Assembly: GCF_001043175.1 (NCBI RefSeq)
Contig: NZ_CP011494.1
Location: forward strand, 1,426,001 to 1,490,000
DNA from: Marinobacter psychrophilus
GTDB taxonomy: Bacteria; Pseudomonadota; Gammaproteobacteria; Pseudomonadales; Oleiphilaceae
Length of the DNA stretch: 64,000 nucleotides
Reading direction: 5' to 3'
Shown here: piece by piece, positions 7,449 to 16,935 of the stretch
Position numbering within the stretch: the first letter of the stretch is position 1
Layout: each line of letters opens with the position of its first letter
Notes under the pieces: model-generated
Told to the model about the DNA's origin: nothing
Seen by the model: the letters and a program-made list of their open reading frames with translations, nothing else
The model's database searches: none
Translations under genes and position numbers: made by a program

Positions 7449-9737
7449 TTGCGTCAAGTACGCTTGCTGACTAAACTAAAGCCAATTTCGTTAAACCATC
7501 GGATATCGATGATGTTTCACAAATTCAAAAGCGGCAACACCTGTCAATCGAAGCCGCTTTGTTTAGAAACGCTAAAATTCTTCATACCGAGTCTCTTGTT
7601 GCTTGCTATAGCGCTGGGCATACACTATGCCGTTATAGTCCACGAACAGAATCTGCTGATCGCCCAAGAAGAGTCTCTAAAAGTCGAGCAGACCAGAAAG
7701 AAATTGGAACAGAAGATTCTGCGTATGCAAGCCGACACTCTTCGTTTTGCGGAGCTTGTCGGCCATCAAACGGAGAAAATGACCACTAATAGAGATGCCC
7801 TAGCGCGTCAATTCAGCCATATAATGGCGTTTAAGCCACAATATATGCAGGTGCGCTTTTTATCATCCAACGGTGCTGAAAAAGTCCGCCTTGAGCGGAC
7901 AATAAACGGCGTCAGCCGCCAATTGAATCATCTTTTGCAAGATAAATCCCATCGTCGCTATTTTCAAGAAGGCATTGTTTTACAACCAGGTACGGTGTAT
8001 CTCTCTCCACTTGACCTCAACGTTGAGTGGCACAGCCCTCAACCTGAAAAATTAACGATGCGAATGGCTACCCCGGTGTCGGCAGACAACGGGGAAAAGG
8101 TTGGTTTGCTTGTGATCAACTATGACGGTGTTGCGCTTCTTAAAGAGCTGCTGAGCGTTTTCGAGGATACCCAAAAACCCAGCACGCCGTTCGGCACTTT
8201 TCGTCTCGTAATCAACAACTTTACCGTTGAGTTCACCAGGTCAGACGACCAAGAAATCCAGTTCACGCTATTGGAGTCGGAAGAGGACTCTTTGGATACA
8301 AAATTTTCTTCAAACAGGCGGAAAGGCCCTGATGGAGGGCAGGTATGGCAACCGGAAGAACGCCTCACCACTTACTCAAGCTTATCGCCGCTGGACGGCA
8401 TTGCAAATTCTACATGGTGGGTTAGCCATTCAATCGTGACAGGAAGAATGTACAAAACGAGCTCTGCGTTTTTTGGCAGCCTTCCTCTTTACATCGCTTT
8501 ACTGATCATTCTGGGTGTTGGGTCACGCTTGCAGGCCGGCCACCGACTCGCCGCACGCCACGTGCAGGATGAACACCTGCATCAATTAACCCGCATCGTT
8601 GAGCTGAGTCCGAGTGCCATTATGCTGACGGATTCCGACGCTCGAATCTTTTATACAAACACCGCTTTCACACAGCTAACGGGTTACCAAAGTAGTGAGG
8701 TCAAGGGGTATACACCACGTTTTTTGCAATCTAGTACAACAAATCAGGAACAATACGGGAAACTCTGGGACACGCTGAAACAAGGAAAACCCTGGCACGG
8801 CGAGTTCCACAATCGAAGAAAGGATGGAAGCTTATTTTGGGAAGCTGCTCTGATCTTTCCCATTCGTCACCCTTGGAGCCGTCAAACGTGTTACGTCGCC
8901 ATCAAACAGGATATCTCTAATGAAAAGGCGTTGCAGGAAAAGCTAAAACAGGAAACCCTGGTCCGTTTCCACCAGGAACAACTTGCCAAAATAGGCCGAA
9001 TGGCCAACATGATTGCCCATGACCTGCGAAACCCGCTGACATCCATCAAAATAAGCCTGCAAATGGCTCAGCGTAGGGCTCAGAATTCTGTGGACCAACC
9101 TTCCAGACACGATACGCTTTGGGGGTTAGCACTAAATCAGGTCGAATATATGGAGCGCATTCTGGATGACATCCTGAATTATTCCAGTCAGGGCCAGTTG
9201 CACGTGCAAAATCTTGATACGAACATGCTGCTGAGCCGCATTATAGATGAAATGCAAGGTCCACTTCGCAAAGCAGAGGTATCGGTAAACTGGAGCCTGG
9301 CGCCTCAGTTACCTACCATGATTGCGGACCCGGCAAGATTACGCCAAGTCTTCCAAAACCTGCTAAATAATGCATTGCAAGCGACCGAAAGTGCGCGAGG
9401 CGAACGATTTATTGGCATTGAAACCCGGTTTGGTCTGGAAAACGAAAGTCCTTACCTCATGGTGACGATCACTAACAATGGCAAACAAATGGATGGTCAC
9501 ACCAAAAATAATGCTTTCGAGCCTTTCTTTACAACCCGTGCAAAAGGCACCGGGTTGGGGCTGGCTATTGTTAAAAAACTCGTAGACCGACATGGTGGGC
9601 AGGTCACGATAGACAGCCTTAATGGTATCGTACAAGTGTGTGTGGTTTTGCCGTTATGCCCCACTTCTGAAATTCTTACAGAAAGCAGCGATAGGAGCGG
9701 TAACGCCCTTATGTATGCGGTAAACGAGGAGCTGTGA
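7449..9737 (+). CDS. Membrane sensor histidine kinase with PAS domain
   Basis: Order of parts: first membrane helix (residues about 42-62), a periplasmic region of some 270 residues preceded by a coiled stretch, second membrane helix (about 343-360), a PAS/PAC domain (375-500), the dimerisation domain with the phospho-acceptor His in AHDLRNPLTS, and an ATPase domain with N-box NNALQA and a GTGLGLAIV box. The periplasmic region could sense the oxyanion or a redox signal, but its fold was not recognised. The start is unclear: the TTG at 7449 follows GGAGG by 17 nt, while the in-frame ATGs at 7509 and 7512 are also possible. Its partner regulator begins 4 nt after the stop. It occupies the place that AioS has in arsenite oxidase clusters, but no AioX-type binding protein is present. 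Confidence 0.88.
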   Translation: MRQVRLLTKLKPISLNHRISMMFHKFKSGNTCQSKPLCLETLKFFIPSLLLLAIALGIHYAVIVHEQNLLIAQEESLKVEQTRKKLEQKILRMQADTLRFAELVGHQTEKMTTNRDALARQFSHIMAFKPQYMQVRFLSSNGAEKVRLERTINGVSRQLNHLLQDKSHRRYFQEGIVLQPGTVYLSPLDLNVEWHSPQPEKLTMRMATPVSADNGEKVGLLVINYDGVALLKELLSVFEDTQKPSTPFGTFRLVINNFTVEFTRSDDQEIQFTLLESEEDSLDTKFSSNRRKGPDGGQVWQPEERLTTYSSLSPLDGIANSTWWVSHSIVTGRMYKTSSAFFGSLPLYIALLIILGVGSRLQAGHRLAARHVQDEHLHQLTRIVELSPSAIMLTDSDARIFYTNTAFTQLTGYQSSEVKGYTPRFLQSSTTNQEQYGKLWDTLKQGKPWHGEFHNRRKDGSLFWEAALIFPIRHPWSRQTCYVAIKQDISNEKALQEKLKQETLVRFHQEQLAKIGRMANMIAHDLRNPLTSIKISLQMAQRRAQNSVDQPSRHDTLWGLALNQVEYMERILDDILNYSSQGQLHVQNLDTNMLLSRIIDEMQGPLRKAEVSVNWSLAPQLPTMIADPARLRQVFQNLLNNALQATESARGERFIGIETRFGLENESPYLMVTITNNGKQMDGHTKNNAFEPFFTTRAKGTGLGLAIVKKLVDRHGGQVTIDSLNGIVQVCVVLPLCPTSEILTESSDRSGNALMYAVNEEL

Positions 9738-9741
9738 GATC

Positions 9742-11094
9742 ATGGCGCGCATTTTAATTATCGATGACGACGCATCAATACGACAAACTTTACAAGCGTT
9801 TCTGTTAGAAGAAAGCCACGAGGCCCAGGCCTGTGCCTCAGTCGAGGAGGCCCTGAGATTCGGCAATTCCGAGTGCCCGGAATTAATACTTCTTGATGTC
9901 CGCCTTGGGGGAATGAGTGGGCTGGACGGCTTGTTGGTTCTTAAGGTTCAATACCCGGATTGCCGTATTTTAATAATGACCGCTCACCACGATATGGAAT
10001 CTACCATCCAAGCCATGCAGCGGGGAGCGGATGACTATCTTCACAAACCCCTTGATCTGGATGAGCTTGAGGTCGCAATAAATCATTCTCTGGCAATGCT
10101 CGAATCGAACTCAATGAACGGCGGTCTTGATGTGCCGTTACAATATACTCCCGGGATGGTTGGCAGTAGTCCCAAGATGCGAGAGATTTACAAAACCATC
10201 GGGCTAATCTCTTCGACACTGGCTACGGTGCTAATAACCGGAGAAAGTGGCACTGGTAAAGAGCTCATCGCCAGAGCGATACATGACGCCGGCGAGAGAT
10301 CTTCCGGCCCATTCGTGGCCGTTAACTGTGCTGCTTTATCGGAAAACCTGATTGAATCGGAAATGTTTGGTCACACTAAGGGCGCTTTTACCGGTGCCGT
10401 TGAAAATCACCCTGGTAAGTTTACCTTGGCACAGGGAGGTACCTTGTTCCTGGACGAGATCGGGGAGTTGCCACTTTCGCTACAGGCGAAACTATTACGT
10501 GTTCTGCAGGAAAAAGAATATTCTCCGCTAGGCTCAAAAAACGTGTTGAAGGCGGATTGTCGTATTATAGCGGCGACCAATATCGATCTCCCCAGTGCCA
10601 TCAAAGCAAAGCAATTCCGGGAAGATCTGTTTTACAGACTTCAAATAATTTCGATTTGGGTTCCATCGTTGCGGGAGCGGCCTGAAGAAATTCCAGAGCT
10701 GGTAAAATACTTGGCCGCAAAGGCCAATTATTACCTGAAGAGTAAGGTCAGGCGGATAACGCCTGAGGCGCTCCAGTGTCTGCAAAATTATGCCTGGCCC
10801 GGTAACGTTCGTGAACTGGAACACCAGATTTTTAGAAGTGTCACTCTTTCGCAAAGCCCGAATCTGGATGTATACAGTCTGTCGGATGAACTCCAACAGA
10901 TGTCCGGTGTCTTTAAGGAATCGGCCGAAGACCTCAGCCCGGAACAACTCTCATTGGCAGACGTTGAAAGAGCTCACGTTTGCCAAGTACTTGACACTAC
11001 CCAAGGTCATCGCGGAAAAGCATGCGACATTCTTGGTGTTTCAAGGCCTCGACTGCAACGAATGATAGAGCGTTTCAATCTCGGAAGTACCTGA
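9742..11094 (+). CDS. NtrC-family sigma-54-dependent response regulator
   Basis: A 450-residue protein with three classical domains. The receiver (1-120) has the acidic DDD pocket, phospho-acceptor Asp in LLDVRLGG and the conserved Lys in HKPLD. The AAA+ domain (about 140-375) shows Walker A GESGTGKE, the sigma-54 contact loop GAFTGA and Walker B GGTLFLDEIGE. The C-terminal Fis-type helix-turn-helix contains GKACDILGVSRPRLQR. The intact GAFTGA means it should activate sigma-54 promoters. The likely targets are its own operon (site at 4976) and perhaps the divergent reductase operon. It is cotranscribed with the kinase, with GAGGAG as ribosome binding site about 10 bases before the ATG. It is functionally comparable with AioR, but orthology was not tested. 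Confidence 0.92.
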   Translation: MARILIIDDDASIRQTLQAFLLEESHEAQACASVEEALRFGNSECPELILLDVRLGGMSGLDGLLVLKVQYPDCRILIMTAHHDMESTIQAMQRGADDYLHKPLDLDELEVAINHSLAMLESNSMNGGLDVPLQYTPGMVGSSPKMREIYKTIGLISSTLATVLITGESGTGKELIARAIHDAGERSSGPFVAVNCAALSENLIESEMFGHTKGAFTGAVENHPGKFTLAQGGTLFLDEIGELPLSLQAKLLRVLQEKEYSPLGSKNVLKADCRIIAATNIDLPSAIKAKQFREDLFYRLQIISIWVPSLRERPEEIPELVKYLAAKANYYLKSKVRRITPEALQCLQNYAWPGNVRELEHQIFRSVTLSQSPNLDVYSLSDELQQMSGVFKESAEDLSPEQLSLADVERAHVCQVLDTTQGHRGKACDILGVSRPRLQRMIERFNLGST

Positions 11095-11298
11095 AAAATT
11101 CTATTGCTGCGTCAGTTAATGACCATCACCATCGCTATTGGTGCCCACTGGTATAAAGTTCGAGCCGCTACGAAATGCGAGCAAAATGCATTATTGTTCG
11201 GCGTGACGCTGTGGTGCGTTCAGGAAAATTGGGTGGGACGAGTGAGTTCCAGTTCGACCCTTTGCCATGATGGATGACAGTAGAGGAAAGCCGGTATA

Positions 11299-12013
11299 AT
11301 GCAGTCCGTTGATCCTTATGTTATTGATCATGCTTTTAACTGGAGTAAGTCCGGGAACACTAATTGGCTGTGCACCGTATTGGCAACCTATGGCTCACCA
11401 CCACTCGCCCCGGAGCCTTGCTGGTGGCTCGTCAAGATGGCCGGCATGTGGGGTCACTTTCTGGCGGCTGTGTCGAGGAAGACTTTCTAGAACAGTTGCA
11501 ATTTGGGAGGTTTTCCTCAGCCAACGAGGTCATTCGTTACGGTGATAATGACGCAGAAGAAGAGCGATTGAAGCTTCCTTGCGTTGGCGTACTTGAGGTT
11601 CTGGTTGAGCGTTTTCCGCCTTTTGAAGAACACCAGCAACAGCTGTGTCAATTGCAGTAATCGTTGCTTGGGCAGTAGCGTTGCATACGAACAGTCAACC
11701 TGGAAACGGCAGAAGTCGGCCTTCTAGCGGACACCGGCGAAGGCCTCCGAATAGAAAGGTCGGGGGCTATTGTGCGAGTCAGATTCGGCCCGGTGCGCCG
11801 ACTGGTGATTGTGGGTATTTCGCCGGTGTCAGTAGCGTGTGAGGATTTTGCCACGACATTGGGTTTTGACGTTATTGTTTGTGACCCCGGGGAAGACGTG
11901 TTGCCCGCATTCATATGCCGATAGGACTGAATATTGGCAGTAAAACACCCGCCGAGATCGCGCTGGCCGTGATGACCGACATTGTCCGAATTTATTATGG
12001 CCGAGATAGATAA
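11299..12013 (+). pseudogene. xdhC/coxI-family molybdoenzyme maturation gene, degenerate
   Basis: Pieces of an XdhC-type protein can be followed across several lesions. The N-terminus from ATG 11299 (GAGGAAAG upstream) reads to TYGSPP. After about one lost base near 11401-11406 it continues as RPGALL...GSLSGGCVEEDF...LPCVG. Two in-frame stops, TAA 11658 and TAG 11676, each one C-to-T change from a Gln codon, interrupt it. The same frame resumes as RLVIVG...DVIVCDPGED. The C-terminal signature PIGLNIGSKTPAEIA then appears in a different frame after a loss of internal sequence. About 235 codons remain of roughly 330. XdhC proteins insert sulphurated molybdenum cofactor into xanthine dehydrogenase-type hydroxylases. 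The adjoining mocA-like gene is intact. Confidence 0.8.
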
Positions 12014-12014
12014 C

Positions 12015-12626
12015 ATGGAAATGCCTAAAGAGGCAGCCAATGGAGATGTGATTGCCGTTGTGCTGGCCGCAGGCCGTTCACAACGTTTTGGTTCTGATAA
12101 ACGCCTGACACCTTTCGCGGACGGCGAGACTTTGCTGAGCCAAACCCTGTCTGCCGTGCTTCCTGATTTTCCGCATACTTATCTAGTAATAAAAGCAGAA
12201 GATGACCCGCACGTATTGTTATCGCAGGCGTACTTAAACCAAGTGCACATCCTAAGAGCTCCTCAAGCCAATTGTGGCTTGGGTAATAGCCTTGCGGATG
12301 CCTTTCAAATGCTTCAAAACGCTCATGGCCTTGCGGCAGCCATTTTTCTCGGCGATATGCCTTGGTTATCACCCGCAACATGTCAGAAATTAATCACTTT
12401 GGCGACAGCAGAAAACATTGTCCGTCCACGGTATAAAAGCCAAGTAGGGCACCCGGTTATCTTTGGTCGCAATTTTTGGTCAGAGTTGCGAAAGGTCAAA
12501 GGAGAGGACGGGGCGCGAGAGTTTTTTAAACATCATATCCAACACTGCATCTGGGTGGACGTGGATGATGCTGGAGTGACTCTGGACATTGATTATCCCG
12601 GTGACCTTCAAAAAATAGGCTTGTGA
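12015..12626 (+). CDS. mocA: MocA/MobA-like molybdenum cofactor nucleotidyltransferase
   Basis: A nucleotidyltransferase of about 203 residues with the signature LAAGRSQRFGSDKRL near the N-terminus and FLGDMPW as metal-binding motif. Genes of this type paired with xdhC usually encode the CTP:molybdopterin cytidylyltransferase that makes MCD. MobA, which makes the MGD used by IdrA/AioA, is a close relative, so nucleotide specificity cannot be decided by eye. The start is uncertain: ATG 12015 directly follows the remnant xdhC stop at 12011-12013, while ATGs at 11982 and 11997 are in frame but overlap the xdhC remnant. It lies at the end of the accessory region. Confidence 0.75.
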   Translation: MEMPKEAANGDVIAVVLAAGRSQRFGSDKRLTPFADGETLLSQTLSAVLPDFPHTYLVIKAEDDPHVLLSQAYLNQVHILRAPQANCGLGNSLADAFQMLQNAHGLAAAIFLGDMPWLSPATCQKLITLATAENIVRPRYKSQVGHPVIFGRNFWSELRKVKGEDGAREFFKHHIQHCIWVDVDDAGVTLDIDYPGDLQKIGL

Positions 12627-12664
12627 TGAAACCTGTCGGTGAAATAGTTTTTAGGTCGCCACGT

Positions 12665-15600
12665 TCAGCGGAGCATTACATGCGCATTCCCCAGGCTTTC
12701 TAGCGGTTGTGGTCGGCCCAGATGGTAGCCTTGGGCATAATCTACGCCCAGCTGGCGCAATACCTCAAGGGTGGCGCCATCCTCTACAAACTCGGCAACG
12801 GTCTTTAAACCCATGATGTGCCCGATGGTATTGATGGAGTCTACCATTGCCCGGTCGATCGGGCTCTGCGCCAACTCACGGATAAAAATGCCATCAATTT
12901 TGAGGTAATCTACCGACAGATGCTTCAAATACCCGAAGGATGACAGGCCACTGCCAAAATCATCCAGGGCAAACTTGCAACCTAGAACTCTAAGCTCGCT
13001 GATAAAATCTTGGGCCTTTTTTAGGTTCGCCATAGCGGTTGTTTCGGTGATCTCAAAACAGACCCGATGGGCCGGCACCTGGTGTTTAGTCAACTGCTCG
13101 CGAATGGTTTGCAGGCACTCGGGGTGGCCGATGGAGGCCCCGGACAGGTTGATCGAACAATGCAGGTCAAGATGACTGCCACGCAACTGGCCGCCCATCC
13201 AGACTAAGGTGTTACGGATGACCCAGAGGTCTATCTGCGGCATCAGGTTAAACCGTTCAGCCGAAGGCAGAAACGCGCCGGGCGGCACCATGTGCCCCCG
13301 CGCATCCTTAAGCCGCAGTAGAATCTCATAGTGGGCCGGGCTAGCGTCCGCCTGATCCAGTGCCATGATAGGCTGGCAAAACAGACGGAAGTGATCTTCA
13401 TTGAGGGCTTGTCGAATGCGGTTAACCCACTGCACTTGATCGGTCTGTAGTTTGACTTCGCTGCTGTCCGGCAGGTGCAGGTGCACCCGGTTACGCCCCA
13501 GGTTTTTCGCTAAATAACAGGCAGTATCCGCTTTGCTCAGCATGATACCCAGATCACCGCAGGGTTGGGTCAGGTGCACTATGCCGATACTGACACCCAC
13601 GGCAAATACTTGACCACCCCAGGAAAAATGAAATCCACAAACCGCTTCGCGCAGTTGCTCTGCAATTTCTTGGCCCTGGTTTAAAGGGCAGTGACTGAGC
13701 AATACACCGAACTCGTCGCCGCCCAAGCGTGCCAGGATGTCACTTTGGCGCAGCAGGGGTTTGAGGGTGTTGGCCAGTTGTTTCAATAATTCATCGCCGG
13801 CCTGGTGTCCGCAAGTGTCGTTGACGATCTTGAACTGGTCCAAGTCCAGATAGCAGAGCAGATGCTCACTGGCATTGTGCTCGACATCCTGAATCAGGCT
13901 CTGTAGGGAACGCTCAAACTCGCGCCGGTTGATCAGCCCAGTGAGGGGGTCGTGTATCGCCTGAAAACTCAGTTGCTTCTGCAACAATTTACTGTGGGTA
14001 ACATCCTGCATCACCACAACCCACCCCACCGGTTCACCTGCATGGTTGTGCAAGGGAGCCGGGGTCAGTTCAATATCGGAGGGCTTGCCTCTTTTTTTAA
14101 TCAACTGCAGGCATTGCTTTTTCTGTTGTTGAAACAGGGGCAATACCGCCATGTTGTCCCCTTCGATACTCTTTAAACACAATATTTGCTCGGCCGGTTT
14201 ACCAAACGCCTGCTGGGAGGACCAGCCAGTTAGCGCGGCGGCAATGGGATTTAAATAAACCGTGTGCATTTGTGCATCAAACGTAATGACACCCTCGGTA
14301 ATCGCTTCAAGGGTTACCTGAGCCAGCTCCGAGTGCCGGTGCAACTGCTCCTCAATGCGCTTGCGCTCACTGATATCCCGGATAACGGCGCTGTATTGTA
14401 CGCCCGCTTCGGTGGGGCTGGCGGCCGTGGTGACTTCGATGTAGAAGGGTTGATCATTAGCCCCCCGCGCGATGAGTTCATGGGGACCGACGTTTTCGCT
14501 GGCGGCCAGGCGCGGCAAAATCTGTTCCGGGCTGGCATGGGTATACAGGGCGCTATTGTTTCTGTGCAACAATAATGCCGTGGACTGGCCTATCAGTTGC
14601 TCCCGGGTGCGCGCAAACAGATGCTCCGCGCCGGGATTAACACTGGAAATAATTCCTTTGCTGTTGAAGGTGATCACCCCATCGCGGATGTCGCGCACAA
14701 TCAGGCGGGTGCGGGTGATCACTTGGTTTAGCCTGGCCATCACCCGATTATATTGGGCTGCGATCAGCCCGACTTCGGTGAAAGGTTCAGCGTGAACCTT
14801 ATGTTGCAGGTCGCCGCTTTTCTCCTGCCCAGCCATAGCCTGTAACAGGTCTACCAACTCGGTTCGGGCCCCATGTTCAGATACGTTAAGCCCGTCTCGC
14901 TCCCCTTCTACACTGACCCTGAGAGGCATCAGTTGTTTGAGCAGCCACAGAAACACAAGGGCCAGAGAAAAGCTGAACAAGCCGATGGCCACAATGCCAA
15001 AGAGCTGTGCCTGGAACTGTCCACTGAAGGATAAGCCGGTTTGCAGCTGTTCCGCTCGGCCAAAAAACGCCACTGCCAACGTTCCCCAGATACCTGCCAC
15101 CAGATGTACCGGGACGGCGCCAACAGGGTCATCCAGTTCAAATTTGAGTAACAATTGTTCTGCTGCCAGCATGCAAAGACAGCCTAGGGCGCCAATGACC
15201 ATGGCCGCCAAGGTTGAAACGCTGTGCACGCCAGCAGTGATGGCCACCAGCCCGGCCAGGGTGCCGTTGATCGTCATGGTCGTCACCCGGTGGCGGCCAG
15301 ACAAGCAATAGCTGATCAACAAAGCGACCATGCCGCCTGCCGCCGCAGCCATCAGGGTATTGACCATGATACCGGGTACTCGGGCATCAAACGCCAGCAC
15401 ACTCCCACCGTTAAAGCCTAGCCAGCCGATAATAAAGAACATCAGGCCCAGCATAGCCATGGGTAGGTTACTGCCGGAAATTTCTCGGACCTGGCCGTCT
15501 TTGAAACGTCCTTGGCGCGGGCCGATGACGATCACCGCCGCCAAGGCCACCCAGCCACCGACACCATGCACGACACTGCTGCCGGCAAAATCCACAAAGC

Positions 15601-16066
15601 CCTTTTTCTGGAGCCAGCCATTACTGCCATTGAATATGCCGCTCCAGCTCCAGTGTCCCACTACCGGATAGATTACGCCGGCAATCAGAATGGTGATCAG
15701 AACATAGGTAATAAAGCGGCTGCGCTCAGCAATGGCGCCGGACACGATGGTAGCGGCGGTGGCGCAGAAGGTCATCTGGAAAAAGAAAAAGCCCGCATCC
15801 CAGAAACCCAGCTGACTGAAATCGGTTGCGACCCAGCGCCAGTCCAGAGCCCAGGCACTGTGCTCCCCGAACATCAAGTTAAAGCCGATGAACCAGTAAA
15901 CCGCCATCACCACCAGCAGATCAAAGGCGTTTTTCAGCGCTACGTTAATGGCATTTTTGCTGCGGGTCAGGCCCGACTCCAGGCACAGAAAGCCTGCTTG
16001 CATGGTGAGTACGAGAATGCCGGCCAGAATTAGCCAGAGCAAATCGATGGCTTCTTTTTCGCTCAT
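12665..16066 (-). CDS. Ammonium transporter (Amt) fused to PAS-PAS-GGDEF-EAL
   Basis: A 1133-residue fusion. Residues 1-390 form an Amt/Rh channel of about 11 membrane helices, recognisable from the start (LAGILVLTMQAGFLCLESG) and GVHSVSTLAAMVIG. A HAMP-like linker (395-445) and two PAS domains (445-565, 575-690) follow. The GGDEF domain (700-860) has an intact GGDEF active site. The EAL domain (880-1130) has EILLR in place of EALLR, which keeps the ExLxR pattern, plus DDFGSG and AEFVED. Both cyclic-di-GMP synthesis and breakdown sites therefore look intact. The likely role is to couple ammonium sensing or transport to cyclic-di-GMP. A sigma-54-type promoter precedes it. The ATG at 16066 overlaps, as ATGA, a five-codon reading frame that carries the only good ribosome binding site. 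Confidence 0.93.
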   Translation of the reverse strand: MSEKEAIDLLWLILAGILVLTMQAGFLCLESGLTRSKNAINVALKNAFDLLVVMAVYWFIGFNLMFGEHSAWALDWRWVATDFSQLGFWDAGFFFFQMTFCATAATIVSGAIAERSRFITYVLITILIAGVIYPVVGHWSWSGIFNGSNGWLQKKGFVDFAGSSVVHGVGGWVALAAVIVIGPRQGRFKDGQVREISGSNLPMAMLGLMFFIIGWLGFNGGSVLAFDARVPGIMVNTLMAAAAGGMVALLISYCLSGRHRVTTMTINGTLAGLVAITAGVHSVSTLAAMVIGALGCLCMLAAEQLLLKFELDDPVGAVPVHLVAGIWGTLAVAFFGRAEQLQTGLSFSGQFQAQLFGIVAIGLFSFSLALVFLWLLKQLMPLRVSVEGERDGLNVSEHGARTELVDLLQAMAGQEKSGDLQHKVHAEPFTEVGLIAAQYNRVMARLNQVITRTRLIVRDIRDGVITFNSKGIISSVNPGAEHLFARTREQLIGQSTALLLHRNNSALYTHASPEQILPRLAASENVGPHELIARGANDQPFYIEVTTAASPTEAGVQYSAVIRDISERKRIEEQLHRHSELAQVTLEAITEGVITFDAQMHTVYLNPIAAALTGWSSQQAFGKPAEQILCLKSIEGDNMAVLPLFQQQKKQCLQLIKKRGKPSDIELTPAPLHNHAGEPVGWVVVMQDVTHSKLLQKQLSFQAIHDPLTGLINRREFERSLQSLIQDVEHNASEHLLCYLDLDQFKIVNDTCGHQAGDELLKQLANTLKPLLRQSDILARLGGDEFGVLLSHCPLNQGQEIAEQLREAVCGFHFSWGGQVFAVGVSIGIVHLTQPCGDLGIMLSKADTACYLAKNLGRNRVHLHLPDSSEVKLQTDQVQWVNRIRQALNEDHFRLFCQPIMALDQADASPAHYEILLRLKDARGHMVPPGAFLPSAERFNLMPQIDLWVIRNTLVWMGGQLRGSHLDLHCSINLSGASIGHPECLQTIREQLTKHQVPAHRVCFEITETTAMANLKKAQDFISELRVLGCKFALDDFGSGLSSFGYLKHLSVDYLKIDGIFIRELAQSPIDRAMVDSINTIGHIMGLKTVAEFVEDGATLEVLRQLGVDYAQGYHLGRPQPLESLGNAHVMLR

Positions 16067-16112
16067 AGCACGTTACTCATACTGCGCTCCTTGAGTTTGC
16101 CTCAAAGTAGTA

Positions 16113-16128
16113 AGCAATATTTGAGCCT
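16113..16128 (-). promoter_or_regulatory. Sigma-54-type promoter of the Amt fusion gene
   Basis: The minus strand reads AGGCTCAAATATTGCT, with GG and GC exactly 10 bp apart and a perfect TTGCT at -12. Transcription would start near 16102, about 36 nt before the ATG at 16066. Ammonium transporter genes in this group are commonly under NtrC and sigma-54, so the site fits the gene's function. No clear NtrC site was found upstream. Confidence 0.55.
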
Positions 16129-16359
16129 GAACGATAGAAGTCTGTTGAACACAGGTTCTGGTTCACTGAAACAGACAAGGGTTAAAGAAACTTGCCTTCT
16201 TTTGAGGCGGTGATGGCGAGGGAGCCCTGTTATAGCGCAAGTGGCCGAGCACTGATCTTTTTCGCTGTGAGGCGAGAGAGGAGTGCCGGAACTTTAGTGG
16301 TCAACTCATTCCGAGCATTCGGTGAAGTGTTCAGTTAGCCACAACTGATGGCCGCTTAC

Positions 16360-16935
16360 CTAAAGGAATCGCGCCAAACTGACGGCGCTGCGGGAGCCTC
16401 CGCCCACCATGGTCGTCCAAAGACTCATGCTGGCTGTCGGTTTCCCGGTACGCCTCTGGGCTGCGTCATCTCTGTGTGCCACCTCATCCAGGCGGCAGGT
16501 TTCAAACAGATCCAGTATCGCCCGCTCGGACTCGCGATGAACGCAAGGGCTGAGCGACTGGATCTGGGCCTGGTAGTGCAGGTCAACAAAGGTTTCGACG
16601 GCTTCGATGGTGGCAAAGACAGCGTTTTTGCCTATTAAAGAAGGCAGAAACCCAGTCAGAAATCCTGCCAATCGCCATAGCGGCAGGATCAGGCTGCGGC
16701 GGTAACAAACACTGAGGTCATCGAACATACCCAGGTGCTGCTGCTCGGTTTGCAGATGTTCCCTCGCGAACTCCAGCAGCGCTCCGGTCGGCCGTGCGGC
16801 CAAGATGCCACGATATATCCACACCGCACCGGTTTCGCCTGCGTGACTGCACCTCAGCTCTTGCTGGAACTGTCGGCTTACGCCCGTTCTCGCAAGACTA
16901 TCCTTATGCTTCTGATCAATCAGTAATGGGGTCAT
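16360..16935 (-). CDS. COQ7-family (demethoxyubiquinone hydroxylase-like) di-iron protein
   Basis: A 191-residue protein with the di-iron ligand pattern of the Coq7 family: Glu in HAGETGAVW, ExxH in EQQH, a third Glu in IEAVETFVDLHY and ExxH in DEVAH. The C-terminal VGGGSRSAVSLAR is also typical. Coq7 hydroxylates 2-octaprenyl-3-methyl-6-methoxybenzoquinol in ubiquinone synthesis, at the membrane. This one differs clearly from the longer Coq7 of Pseudomonas and may be a paralogue with another quinone or lipid substrate. It stands alone between the Amt fusion and the tRNA-Arg gene. Confidence 0.8.
   Translation of the reverse strand: MTPLLIDQKHKDSLARTGVSRQFQQELRCSHAGETGAVWIYRGILAARPTGALLEFAREHLQTEQQHLGMFDDLSVCYRRSLILPLWRLAGFLTGFLPSLIGKNAVFATIEAVETFVDLHYQAQIQSLSPCVHRESERAILDLFETCRLDEVAHRDDAAQRRTGKPTASMSLWTTMVGGGSRSAVSLARFL

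Noticed and set aside
11364..11660. Separate 98-residue gene
   Set aside because: It is the middle part of the decayed xdhC, as the family motifs continue from and into neighbouring frames.
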